From: Gammaproteobacteria bacterium UBA7803
GTDB taxonomy: Bacteria; Pseudomonadota; Gammaproteobacteria; Pseudomonadales; Azotimanducaceae
NCBI GenBank assembly: GCA_002480525.1
Contig: DLCH01000076.1
Coordinates: forward strand, 1-37,635
Direction: 5' to 3'
DNA length: 37,635 bases
Position 1 is the first letter of the stretch, and every line of letters begins with the position of its first letter. The notes beneath the pieces are model-generated. The model did not search any database. It worked only from the letters and a program-made list of their open reading frames with translations, and had not been told where the DNA came from. Positions 1-9,262 of the stretch are shown here, one piece after another. A program made the position numbers and the translations under genes.

Positions 1-308
1 TGCCTGTGCAGAGGTTCCCTAGCGGGCAGGCTGCATGGACAAGGTGGTGGGAAAACCCCGCGTCGTCGCTGTGGCCACTCCGACATCCAGCTCACGAGTG
101 CCGTTGTGCGGTTGAACCGGTCGGTCTTGTGGGTGATTGCGAGCGCGGGAGGCTCAGGCGTCCAAGCTGCCGCTGCCCATTGCTGTGCCTGCGCGGCATC
201 CCGGCGCCCAGGCAGGGCCCGCGATTCAGGGTGTTGCGCCCAGGCCGCATCGAGGACGTCCTTGAGGCTAACCGGCGGCGTGGGTACCGGCGCCTCGCAA
301 CCTGCCAT
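1..308 (-). pseudogene. 5' fragment of a CzcC-like outer membrane efflux protein, frameshifted and running off the window edge
   Basis: On the minus strand an ATG at 308, 22 bp after the arsR stop, opens a frame without a stop to the window edge. Early residues read like the start of CzcC-type outer membrane factors of RND metal efflux pumps: a stretch VSLKDVLDAAWAQHPESRAL, then RRDAAQAQQWAAAAWTPEPP and an ITHKTDRFNR segment. After DRFNR (around 105-110) the family-like text continues in another frame as GTRELDVGVA, which suggests a one-base indel. Beyond about position 75 no resemblance remains in any frame. CzcC would be the outer membrane channel of a Zn/Co/Cd pump and is co-oriented with arsR and the CDF exporter. 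I read this as a broken remnant; it could still be an intact but divergent gene if the break is a sequencing error. Confidence 0.55.
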
Positions 309-330
309 TCGCCTGGGTGCTTGGGCCTGG

Positions 331-708
331 TCAGTCGTCGGCTTTGTCCTCGGAAATGTGGACCGCCATGTCCTGCAGCACCTGGCTGACGTGCTGGTCC
401 GCGATGCTGTAGAAGATGTGCTTGGCTTGGCGTTCGCCGCGCACGAGGCGCGCACCGCGCAGCAGCCGCAGGTGATGGCTGACCAGAGACTGCGACAGGT
501 CGAGCGCTTCGGCGATGTCCCCCACGGCGACCGAGCCATGCATGCACTGCAGCAGGATCTTCAATCGCGATTGGTCGCCCAGCAGGCGGAAGGTCTCGGC
601 CAGAACAGCGACGTCACTTTGCGACATTGCGAGGGCATCGGTCGCCGCGTCGTGGCTGGTGGTCGAGCATTGCGCGGTGTCGGCGCTGGTGGTTTTGCGG
701 GACGTCAT
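331..708 (-). CDS. ArsR/SmtB-family zinc-type metal sensor repressor
   Basis: This is a 125-residue winged-helix repressor with a recognition helix around LSQSLVSHHLRLLRGARLV. The alpha-5 metal site is complete: D104, H106, H117 and E120 have the spacing D-x-H-x10-H-x2-E, the same as the SmtB zinc site. Family knowledge says such proteins bind an operator as dimers and leave it when Zn(II), Co(II) or Cd(II) fills this site. It lies 43 bp downstream of the CDF exporter gene on the same strand, so it is probably in one operon with it and represses it through the TGAA-N6-TTCA element at 1894-1915. It is a close paralogue of the ArsR gene at 3690-4046. The metal it senses in the cell is inferred, not shown. 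Confidence 0.92.
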   Translation of the reverse strand: MTSRKTTSADTAQCSTTSHDAATDALAMSQSDVAVLAETFRLLGDQSRLKILLQCMHGSVAVGDIAEALDLSQSLVSHHLRLLRGARLVRGERQAKHIFYSIADQHVSQVLQDMAVHISEDKADD

Positions 709-751
709 GGATGCAAATCCTCAAGTGGAGTGCGAGCCGGCTCGCGCGGCC

Positions 752-1849
752 TCAATGCCTGTGACCAGGAGCGGAATGGTCGTGGTCATGGCCGTGGCTG
801 TGCCCGCCGCCATGCTTGTGATTGCCATGATCATGGCCGCTGTGGTCGTGCCCGCTGTGGTCATGACCGCTGTGATCGTGGCCGCTGTGGTCCTGACGCT
901 CCGACGTGGGCTGCAAGCTGCAGACGTTCTCGTCGGTGCCCGAGTTCCAGTCGATCCCGACCGTGGCGTGTTCGATGCTGAATTGCTCTCGAAGCACCGC
1001 TTCGACGCGCTTGACCACGGCGCGTGCTTCCTCGTCCACGTTGGGGCGAACGTGCAGCGTGGCCATCGTGCGCCCGGAGGTGAGCTGCCACACGTGAACG
1101 TGGCTGACGGCCGCCAGGCCCGGCACGGCGCCCATCAGGCCTTGCTCCACCTTCTCCGGCGAAGCATCCTCCGGCGCGCCTTCCAGCAGGATGTGGATCG
1201 ACTTGGCGAGCAGCTTCCATGCGCTGCGCAGGATCAGCGCCGCGACCAGGACCGACAGGATGGGATCGATCGGCGTCCAGCCCGTGAGGTAGATGACGAT
1301 CGCAGCGACGATGGCGCCGACCGAGCCGAGCAGGTCGCCCATCACGTGCAGGATGGCCCCCTTCACGTTGACGTGATCGGTCTCTCCGCGGGTCATGATC
1401 CACAGCACGAGCACGTTCACCAGCAGGCCGAGCACGGCGACGATCATCATCGGGCCGGCCAGGATCACGGGCGGCGCCTGCAGCCGCTCCCACGCCTCGT
1501 AGGCGATCCAAGCGACGATCGCGAACAGGGTCACGGCGTTCAGGAAACCGGCGATGACCTCGAAGCGCAGGTAGCCGAAGGTGCGCTTGCTGTCGGCCGC
1601 GCGGCGGCCGAACCGGAATGCTGCGTAGGCCAGTGCGAGCGCCGCGGCGTCGGTCAGCATGTGGCCCGCGTCGGCCAGCAAGGCCAGCGAGCCCGACAGC
1701 ACGCCTCCGACGGCCTCCACGACCATGAAGCCGAAGATCAGGAAAAAGGACAGCAGGACCTTGCGCTCGTTGGCGCTGGTCACGGTCGGGGTGTGGTCAT
1801 GATCATGGTCGTGATCGTGACCATGGTCATGTGCGTGGGATTGGGACAT
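752..1849 (-). CDS. czcD: Cation diffusion facilitator, CzcD/ZitB-type Zn(II) exporter
   Basis: This 365-residue inner membrane protein has the CDF plan: a His/Asp-rich N-terminus (HAHDHGHDHDHDHDH), six predicted membrane segments, then a cytoplasmic C-terminal domain. The transport-site motifs H63-x3-D67 (HMLTD) and H168-x3-D172 (HVMGD) are the HxxxD pair of zinc-preferring CzcD/ZnT-like members; YiiP-type iron/zinc carriers have DxxxD in the first. The C-terminus carries four HDHSG-type repeats and more His-rich sequence, probably a metal-buffering tail. It is a proton antiporter that exports Zn(II), possibly Cd or Co, from the cytoplasm. It is the first gene of a minus-strand operon with arsR and a czcC-like remnant, and an SmtB-like operator lies 45 bp upstream. 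The gene symbol is by family resemblance. Confidence 0.9.
   Translation of the reverse strand: MSQSHAHDHGHDHDHDHDHTPTVTSANERKVLLSFFLIFGFMVVEAVGGVLSGSLALLADAGHMLTDAAALALAYAAFRFGRRAADSKRTFGYLRFEVIAGFLNAVTLFAIVAWIAYEAWERLQAPPVILAGPMMIVAVLGLLVNVLVLWIMTRGETDHVNVKGAILHVMGDLLGSVGAIVAAIVIYLTGWTPIDPILSVLVAALILRSAWKLLAKSIHILLEGAPEDASPEKVEQGLMGAVPGLAAVSHVHVWQLTSGRTMATLHVRPNVDEEARAVVKRVEAVLREQFSIEHATVGIDWNSGTDENVCSLQPTSERQDHSGHDHSGHDHSGHDHSGHDHGNHKHGGGHSHGHDHDHSAPGHRH
836..895 (-). repeat. Four 15-bp tandem repeats encoding HDHSG units
   Basis: Units at 836-850, 851-865, 866-880 and 881-895 are near-identical and in frame in the CDF gene. They give the repeated His-Asp-His-Ser-Gly tail. In-frame 15-bp units can change in number by slippage, so tail length may vary between copies of this element. 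Confidence 0.85.
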
Positions 1850-1893
1850 GGGGCCTCGGGAAACTGGGTCTTTGACTGTGGCTCAAAATATAA

Positions 1894-1915
1894 CACATGA
1901 ACATGTTTTCATGTG
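1894..1915. promoter_or_regulatory. SmtB/ArsR-type operator upstream of the CDF-arsR operon
   Basis: A perfect inverted repeat CACATGAA-N6-TTCATGTG contains the TGAA-N6-TTCA core of SmtB/ZiaR-type operators. It sits 45 bp upstream of the minus-strand CDF start and next to an AT-rich stretch (ATATAAC on the plus strand) that could be the -10 region. The ArsR product with the matching SmtB zinc site is encoded in the same operon, so autoregulation is likely. Confidence 0.8.
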
Positions 1916-2044
1916 AATTGTTGTACACATTTGTGTTCGCGTCTCACCACGGCCGGGATGCCGCTCCGGGCAATTGCCTTAGCCTGGCTCGGCGACCATT
2001 CCCCCCGCCTGGCAAGCAGCCGTTGATCTAACATCCAGTGGCAG

Positions 2045-2063
2045 TATCCCCCCTGGGGGGATA
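2045..2063. promoter_or_regulatory. Perfect C6-T-G6 operator for the CsoR/RcnR-family sensor
   Basis: The sequence TATCCCCCC-T-GGGGGGATA is a perfect palindrome with 9-bp arms and one central base. G/C-tract palindromes flanked by A/T are the operators of the RcnR/InrS/FrmR branch of the CsoR family. It ends 10 bp before the sensor's ATG at 2074. An alternative GTG start at 2038 would put the operator inside the coding region, which argues for the 2074 start. Confidence 0.85.
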
Positions 2064-2073
2064 TGATTTCAGC

Positions 2074-2331
2074 ATGGAAGACATGCATAAGCACACCACC
2101 CATCCCGACCTGGTGAAGCGGCTCAAGCGCGCCGAGGGGCATCTGCGGCACGTCATCGGGATGATCGAAGGGGGAGAAACCTGCCTCGACATCGCCCGCC
2201 AGCTCGCGGCGGTGGAAAGCGCGGTGACGGCGGCCAAGCGCGTCCTGATCCACGACCACATCGACCACTGCCTGTCCCATGACGAGGACTCCGTTCTGAC
2301 CGAAATGAAGGCGCTGACCAAACTGCTCTGA
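2074..2331 (+). CDS. CsoR/RcnR-family metal sensor, InrS/NreA-like (probable Ni(II) sensor)
   Basis: This 85-residue, all-helical DUF156 repressor has C37, H62 and C66, which reproduce the C-x24-H-x3-C metal site of the family. H5 also lies where the fourth nickel ligand of InrS would be: InrS H21, C53, H78 and C82 all map with the same offset of 16. RcnR has His and FrmR Glu at the last position, so the pattern favours an InrS-like Ni(II) site over RcnR or FrmR; a CsoR-like Cu(I) site cannot be excluded. The ATG at 2074 is chosen because the GTG at 2038 lies before the operator. A weak ribosome site and only 10 bp after the operator suggest a very short leader. The gene is 9 bp upstream of the MFS exporter, so the pair is probably one metal-induced operon. 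Confidence 0.88.
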   Translation: MEDMHKHTTHPDLVKRLKRAEGHLRHVIGMIEGGETCLDIARQLAAVESAVTAAKRVLIHDHIDHCLSHDEDSVLTEMKALTKLL

Positions 2332-2340
2332 GGCCGTCCG

Positions 2341-3651
2341 ATGCTCTCCGTCCTGAATAACCGCACCTACCGCCACCTGTTCACCGCCCAGGTGATCGCG
2401 CTCGTCGGCACCGGCCTGATGACGGTGGCGCTCGGCCTGCTGGCCTACGAGCTGGCCGGCGCGGATGCAGGCGCGGTGCTCGGGACGGCGCTGGCCATCA
2501 AGATGCTGGCCTACGCGGGGGTCGCGCCGGTCGCGCAGGCCTTCGCCGACCGGCTCCCGCGGCGCTCGCTGCTCGTGGCGCTGGACCTCGTGCGAGCGGC
2601 CGTCGCGCTGTGCCTGCCCTTCGTCACCGAGGTCTGGCAGATCTACCTGCTGATCTTCGTTCTGCAGGCGGCATCCGCCGGCTTCACGCCGACCTTCCAG
2701 GCCACCATCCCGGACATCCTTCCCGACGAAGAGGACTACACGAAGGCGCTGTCGCTGTCCCGGCTGGCCTACGACCTGGAAAGCCTGATTTCCCCGATGC
2801 TGGCCGCCGCGCTGCTGACCGTCATCAGCTTTCACAACCTGTTCGCGGGAACGGTGCTCGGTTTCCTCGTTTCAGCCGCTCTCGTGGTCAGCGTGCGGTT
2901 GCCCACGTCCGTCCCCGGCCCGCGCCGCGGCATCTGGGAGCGAACGACGCGCGGCACGCGCATCTACCTCGCCACGCCTCGCCTGCGGGGCCTGCTGGCG
3001 ATCAGCCTGGCCGTCTCGGCGGCCGGCGCGATGGTGATCGTGAACACGGTGGTGCTCGTGAAGGCGCGTTTCGGCCTGGGCGAAGTCGAGGTGGCGTGGG
3101 CACTGGCGGCGTTCGGAGGCGGCTCGATGGTGGCCGCCTTCGTCTTGCCGTCCCTACTGGAGAAAGTAGCCGACCGACCCGCGATGCTCACCGGCGCCGC
3201 TGTCCTCGTCGTGGGCACGGCGATCGGCGCACTGCTGCCGAGCTATGCGCTGTTGCTGCCGCTGTGGCTGGTGATCGGCTTTGGCTACAGCGTGGCGCAG
3301 ACGCCATCCGGCCGTCTTCTGCGCCGCTCGGCCCACGCCGAGGACCGTCCAGCGATCTTCGCGGCCCACTTCGCGCTGTCGCACGCCTGCTGGCTCATCT
3401 GCTACCCGCTGGCCGGACGCTTCGGCGCGGCCATGGGGCTGCAATCGACGTTCGTCGTCATGTCCTTGATCGGCCTAGCTGGCGTGGCGCTGGCGCTTCG
3501 GCTGTGGCCGGCCAGCGACCCGTCGGACTTGGCCCATGACCATCCGAACCTGTCGGCGGATCACCCCCACTTGCGTCAGCACGCGAACCAAGGCGGGCAC
3601 CATCACGTGCTGGTCGTGGATGACTTGCACCGGATCTGGCCGAAAGGATAG
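2341..3651 (+). CDS. MFS metal exporter with His-rich tail, NreB/NrsD-like
   Basis: This 436-residue transporter of the major facilitator superfamily has about 12 hydrophobic segments, beginning NNRTYRHLFTAQVIALVGTG. After the last helix (about residue 395) comes a soluble His-rich tail with AHDHPN, DHPHLRQHAN and GGHHH. Such a tail on an MFS protein is the hallmark of nickel exporters NreB (Achromobacter) and NrsD (Synechocystis), and both of these sit beside a CsoR/RcnR-type sensor, as here. It would pump Ni(II), perhaps Co(II), from cytoplasm to periplasm. It follows the sensor gene by 9 bp and is convergent with the arsR gene at 3690. The substrate is inferred from tail and context; a general efflux role is the alternative. 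Confidence 0.8.
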   Translation: MLSVLNNRTYRHLFTAQVIALVGTGLMTVALGLLAYELAGADAGAVLGTALAIKMLAYAGVAPVAQAFADRLPRRSLLVALDLVRAAVALCLPFVTEVWQIYLLIFVLQAASAGFTPTFQATIPDILPDEEDYTKALSLSRLAYDLESLISPMLAAALLTVISFHNLFAGTVLGFLVSAALVVSVRLPTSVPGPRRGIWERTTRGTRIYLATPRLRGLLAISLAVSAAGAMVIVNTVVLVKARFGLGEVEVAWALAAFGGGSMVAAFVLPSLLEKVADRPAMLTGAAVLVVGTAIGALLPSYALLLPLWLVIGFGYSVAQTPSGRLLRRSAHAEDRPAIFAAHFALSHACWLICYPLAGRFGAAMGLQSTFVVMSLIGLAGVALALRLWPASDPSDLAHDHPNLSADHPHLRQHANQGGHHHVLVVDDLHRIWPKG

Positions 3652-3689
3652 GCCTCACGGGACGCGGTAAGGGCTGTTTCGCACCAAGG

Positions 3690-4046
3690 CTAGTCGTCGC
3701 TGTTGTCCTCAACGATGTGGATGGCCATGTCCAGCAGCACCTGGCTCACGTGCTTGTCCGCTACCTCATAGAAGATCTGCTTGGACTGGCGCGCGCCCTT
3801 GACCAGACGGGCTCCACGCAACAGTCGAAGGTGATGGCTGACCAACGACTGCGAGAGTTCGACGGCTTCCGCGATGTCGCTTACCGACGTGGACCCCTTC
3901 ATGCAGCACAGCATGACCTTGAGCCGCGACGGATCGCCCAGGAGCCGGAAAGTCTCGGCCAGGATGGTCACGTCATTCTGTGACAGGGAGGCCAGATCGG
4001 TGCTTGGGCCCTTCGGTGGGGCACTGGCTGGTTTGCGTGGAGTCAT
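3690..4046 (-). CDS. Second ArsR/SmtB-family metal sensor repressor
   Basis: This 118-residue protein is a clear paralogue of the one at 331-708: the recognition helix SQSLVSHHLRLLRGARLVKG is almost the same, and the alpha-5 site is again complete as D97, H99, H110 and E113. An extra CC pair (C47-C48) lies where other ArsR proteins have their alpha-3 thiolate site; whether it binds metal is unknown. The gene has no co-oriented exporter directly behind it: downstream on its own strand it meets the convergent MFS gene. It may be a solitary sensor for Zn/Cd/Co genes elsewhere on the element, or the left-over of an older exporter-sensor pair. A CGAA-N6-TTCG repeat at 4067-4080 could be its operator. 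Confidence 0.9.
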   Translation of the reverse strand: MTPRKPASAPPKGPSTDLASLSQNDVTILAETFRLLGDPSRLKVMLCCMKGSTSVSDIAEAVELSQSLVSHHLRLLRGARLVKGARQSKQIFYEVADKHVSQVLLDMAIHIVEDNSDD

Positions 4047-4066
4047 CTCTCAAAAATTCCTACCCT

Positions 4067-4080
4067 CGAACGGCTGTTCG
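4067..4080. promoter_or_regulatory. Possible ArsR operator upstream of the second arsR gene
   Basis: CGAA-CGGCTG-TTCG has the same arm length and 6-base spacer as the TGAA-N6-TTCA element at 1894-1915, with C/G in place of the outer T/A. It lies 20 bp upstream of the arsR start. No clear -10 or -35 box is evident around it. The rest of the 4047-4219 gap shows nothing recognisable. Confidence 0.35.
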
Positions 4081-4219
4081 TGCCCTTCAGGATCAACGAG
4101 GCTGCGACCGCTTGAGCGCGCGCACAGCCCGGGACCAGGGCGAGCCTGGCGACCAAGGCCCCTCGTTTCCCCCGTGCGCCGGGCCATTTCTGAAACCTGA
4201 CAGTACCCGAAAAAAGCGC

Positions 4220-4250
4220 TTGACCTTCCCACGATGGTAAACCCTAAGCT
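4220..4250 (+). promoter_or_regulatory. CueR-type promoter of the copper ATPase gene
   Basis: TTGACC (4220-4225) and TAAGCT (4245-4250) are separated by 19 bp, the long spacer typical of MerR-family activated promoters. The spacer begins TTCCC, so ACCTTCC forms the conserved left half of a CueR operator; the right half is degenerate (ATGGTAAAC). The predicted transcription start near 4257 leaves a leader of about 28 nt before the ATG at 4285. An in-frame ATG at 4234 lies inside the spacer and so cannot be the translated start. Confidence 0.88.
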
Positions 4251-4284
4251 CCCCCATGTCGAATATCAACTATGGGAAACAACC

Positions 4285-6780
<2,496 letters not shown>

Positions 6781-6795
6781 GAAAGGAGGAACACC

Positions 6796-7275
6796 ATGAA
6801 CATCGGTGAAGCATCCAAGGCCTCGAAGGTCTCGGCCAAGATGATCCGCTACTACGAGCAGATCGGCTTGATTCCCCCGGCCGACCGGAACGATTCGGGC
6901 TACCGCGCCTATAGCCAGGACGACGTACACCGGCTGCACTTCATCCGGCGTGCGCGCGACCTCGGCTTCTCGGTGGCCGAGATCACGGACCTGCTGGGAC
7001 TGTGGAACGACAAGTCGCGCCGGAGTGCCGACGTCAAGCGCCTGGCGCAGCAGCACATCTCCGAGCTGGACCGGCGCATCGCGAGCATGTTGGAGATGGC
7101 CGAGACGCTCAAGGCGCTGATCCGGTGCTGCGCCGGCGACGAACGGCCCGACTGCCCGATCCTGCACACGCTGGAGCAACTCGATACCAGCGACGACGAG
7201 CCCGAAGCGCGCACCGGCGCCGTGCCACGGCGTGCAAGTGGCAACGCAGCGGCAAAGAAGCCGCGTGCGCACTGA
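6796..7275 (+). CDS. cueR: MerR-family Cu(I)-responsive activator CueR
   Basis: This 159-residue protein has an N-terminal MerR winged helix (IGEASKASKVSAKMIRYYEQ), a dimerisation helix and a metal loop. The diagnostic CueR residues are in their exact places: S77 (instead of the Cys of divalent-metal sensors) and the loop pair C112/C120 in CCAGDERPDCPIL. It would bind 19-bp-spacer promoters and activate them when Cu(I), Ag(I) or Au(I) is bound. The targets visible here are the copA promoter at 4220-4250 and the HMA-protein promoter at 8906-8936. A ribosome site AAAGGAGG precedes the ATG. The C-terminus is about 25 residues longer than usual CueR and basic (NAAAKKPRAH); no function is evident for this tail. 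Confidence 0.95.
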   Translation: MNIGEASKASKVSAKMIRYYEQIGLIPPADRNDSGYRAYSQDDVHRLHFIRRARDLGFSVAEITDLLGLWNDKSRRSADVKRLAQQHISELDRRIASMLEMAETLKALIRCCAGDERPDCPILHTLEQLDTSDDEPEARTGAVPRRASGNAAAKKPRAH

Positions 7276-7291
7276 GCAGCCGGGAGAGACC

Positions 7292-7630
7292 ATGCCCAAG
7301 ATCACCGTCTTGCCCCATCCTGAACTGGCGCCCGAGGGCGCCGAGCTGAACGTGCCGGTCGGCACCTCGATCTGCGAGGCGCTGCTAGACAACGGCATCG
7401 AGATCGAACATGCCTGCGACATGAGCTGTGCCTGCACGACCTGCCACTGCATCGTGCGCAAGGGATTCGATTCCCTCAACGAGGTCGAGGAGTGCGAGGA
7501 CGACCTGCTTGACCGGGCCTGGGGGCTAGAGGCGCAATCGCGCCTGAGCTGCCAGGCCATCGTGGCGAACGAGGACCTGACCGTCGAGATCCCGAAGTAC
7601 ACGATCAACCATGCCAAGGAGAACCACTAG
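7292..7630 (+). CDS. fdx: ISC-type [2Fe-2S] ferredoxin
   Basis: This is a 112-residue adrenodoxin-like ferredoxin. The cluster ligands C42, C48, C51 and C87 are at the same residue numbers as in E. coli Fdx, and the text ACTTCHCIVRKGFDSLNE is nearly the E. coli sequence. The C-terminus VEIPKYTINHAKE is also typical. Fdx normally supplies electrons to Fe-S cluster assembly in the isc operon. Here it stands alone behind cueR, with a ribosome site GGGAGAG and a 16-bp gap. Copper damages Fe-S assembly, so a spare ferredoxin in a copper operon could serve repair or Cu reduction; that role is an inference. The 217-bp stretch that follows (7631-7847) holds only a GC-rich inverted repeat and no recognisable gene. 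Confidence 0.93.
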   Translation: MPKITVLPHPELAPEGAELNVPVGTSICEALLDNGIEIEHACDMSCACTTCHCIVRKGFDSLNEVEECEDDLLDRAWGLEAQSRLSCQAIVANEDLTVEIPKYTINHAKENH

Positions 7631-7847
7631 GACCCAGCGTGCCGCCGCGGGCGCGCCGGCCTGCGGCGGGGTTGCTCTGGCAGACGGAGGACTGACGGCG
7701 TTGCAGCCTGACGACCGCCCCGGGAGCCAGATGCCTACACCCCCTTGCACCACCGCCGGTTAGGCTGGAAATGTCGTCAAAGTCCTTCAATCCGTGATAG
7801 TCGGCGCTGCGGCCGGCCCATGAAAAGTCCCACAGGAGAAGTCCAGC

Positions 7848-8606
7848 ATGTCTGCGCCCAAACAAGCCACGCTCTACCGGATGGTCATGCCCGGCCATAC
7901 CTGCCCCTACGGGCTGAAGTCGCTCGATCTGCTCAACCGCAAGGGCTACGAGGTCGAGGACAAACACTTGGCGAGCCGCGAGCAGACGGATGCGTTCAAG
8001 AAGGAGCATGGCGTCGAGACCACGCCCCAGGTCTTCATAAACGGGCGGCGCGTGGGCGGCTACGACGACCTGCGCAAATTCTTCGGCATGTCCGTGAAGG
8101 ACAAGAACGCCGTGACCTACACCCCTGTGATCGCGCTGTTCGCCATGGCGGCCGCGATGGCGCTGGCGGCGAGCTGGGCGGCCTTCGGCCAGCTCTGGAG
8201 CATTCAGGCGGCAGAGTGGTTCGTGGCCTTTGCCATGTGTCTCCTGGCGCTGCAGAAGCTCAAGGACGTGGACGGCTTCGCGACGATGTTCCTCAACTAC
8301 GACCTGCTGGCCAAGCGCTGGGTTCGGTATGCCTATTTCTACCCGTTCGCGGAGGCCATCGCAGGCGTCCTGATGGTCGCGGGCGTGGGGATGTGGGTGT
8401 CGATTCCGTTGGCGCTGTTCATCGGGACCGTCGGGGCCGTGTCGGTTTTCAAGGCGGTCTATGTCGATCGCCGGGAACTCAAGTGCGCCTGTGTGGGCGG
8501 GGACAGCAACGTGCCGCTGGGCTTCGTGTCCCTGACCGAGAACCTGATGATGGTGGCGATGGCCCTGTGGATGTGGGCCAAGGTCGCCTACCTTGGGATG
8601 CACTGA
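7848..8606 (+). CDS. Glutaredoxin-MauE-like membrane fusion protein
   Basis: This 252-residue protein joins a glutaredoxin-like domain (about residues 5-85) with the active motif C19-P-Y-G and the cis-Pro segment TTPQVFING to a membrane part of about four helices that resembles the MauE/DoxX-like family. The membrane part ends with a cysteine pair in KCACVGGDSNVPLG, close to the cytoplasmic side or a loop. MauE-type proteins take part in disulfide handling for periplasmic proteins; a fused glutaredoxin could pass electrons through the membrane pair. In this copper block it may keep thiols reduced or protect against copper-induced disulfides, but no substrate can be named. A ribosome site ACAGGAGAA precedes the ATG. 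Confidence 0.85.
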   Translation: MSAPKQATLYRMVMPGHTCPYGLKSLDLLNRKGYEVEDKHLASREQTDAFKKEHGVETTPQVFINGRRVGGYDDLRKFFGMSVKDKNAVTYTPVIALFAMAAAMALAASWAAFGQLWSIQAAEWFVAFAMCLLALQKLKDVDGFATMFLNYDLLAKRWVRYAYFYPFAEAIAGVLMVAGVGMWVSIPLALFIGTVGAVSVFKAVYVDRRELKCACVGGDSNVPLGFVSLTENLMMVAMALWMWAKVAYLGMH

Positions 8607-8680
8607 GCGCCGCGCCAGGTACGGCGCAGCGCACGTGCTCGCATCGGCCGTCCTGTGTGCAGGCCGGCCACGACGCGGTG

Positions 8681-8875
8681 TTACTGCGCGCGCGGCGGGA
8701 AGCCAGCTTCGCTCAGGGCCGCGGCGATCTGCTCTTGCGAGGCCGAGGTCTGGACCTCGACACGGCGGGTCGGCGGGTCCGTGACGATCTTGGCGTTGGG
8801 GTCGATCGTTTGGATCGTTTTCGTAACGGTGCGGGCGCAGCCGCCGCAGGTCATGTCTTCGAGATGGAATTGCAT
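8681..8875 (-). CDS. Small HMA-domain metallochaperone, CopZ-like
   Basis: This 64-residue protein consists of a single heavy-metal-associated domain with MTCGGC (C10, C13) in the first loop. Such proteins carry Cu(I) to the HMA domains of CopA in the cytoplasm. The ribosome site AAAGGAG precedes the start by a normal distance. The gene is on the minus strand, convergent with the glutaredoxin-MauE gene, and has its own CueR-type promoter at 8906-8936, so it should rise together with copA. Some mercury or unknown-metal chaperones share the fold, but the promoter argues for copper. Confidence 0.9.
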   Translation of the reverse strand: MQFHLEDMTCGGCARTVTKTIQTIDPNAKIVTDPPTRRVEVQTSASQEQIAAALSEAGFPPRAQ

Positions 8876-8905
8876 GGAAAACTCCTTTCGGGTTGGGGTG
8901 TTTGA

Positions 8906-8936
8906 AGTCTGGTCCTTGCCACGGTTGGAAGGTCAA
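8906..8936 (-). promoter_or_regulatory. CueR-type promoter of the CopZ-like gene
   Basis: Read on the minus strand, TTGACC (8936-8931) and CAGACT (8911-8906) are 19 bp apart. The spacer contains both halves of the CueR dyad: ACCTTCC at the left and GGCAAGG at the right. This is a better dyad than the one at copA. The predicted transcript starts about 24 nt before the ATG at 8875. The promoter overlaps the last bases of the truncated Lrp gene. Confidence 0.88.
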
Positions 8937-9262
8937 GCGCTATTTGCATCCCCGCTACACCAATCGGCCGAATGCTCATAGGGCAAGGCCGTGGTGCTCT
9001 TTACCCGATCCAGCACGAAGCTTGTCTTGCAGTCCTGCACGCTGGGGTGCTTGAGCAGCGTGTCGAGCACGAAGCGAGAGTAGTGAGCCATGTTCCTGAC
9101 GACCACCCGCAGCAGATAGTCCATGTCGCCGGTCAGCGCATGGCATTCCACGACCTCCGGCCATTTCTGGACCGACGCGCGGAACACGTCCATGGGATTG
9201 CGCTTGTGCGAGTCGGAGTGCTTTTCGAGACGCACGTTCAGGTAGGCCGTGAGCGTGAGGCC
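8933..9262 (-). pseudogene. Truncated Lrp/AsnC-family regulator (effector domain only)
   Basis: From about position 9262 downward the minus strand encodes an Lrp-type effector (RAM) domain: LTAYLNVRLEKHSDSHKR, PEVVECHALTGDMDYLLRV and LKHPSVQDCKTSFVLDRVKS. The N-terminal helix-turn-helix that every functional member needs is missing. An ATG-started frame continues up to 9322, but those first 20 residues are antisense to the 3' part of an hpd gene and are not Lrp-like. In betaproteobacteria an Lrp regulator of this type is often divergent from hpd, which fits the neighbour. It cannot bind DNA as it stands. Confidence 0.82.

Noticed and set aside
2341..3651. Drug efflux MFS protein
   Set aside because: The His-rich C-terminal tail and the adjoining metal sensor with its operator favour metal export.
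4234..4284. Upstream in-frame start for copA
   Set aside because: The ATG at 4234 lies between the -35 and -10 boxes of the CueR-type promoter, so it would not be on the mRNA.
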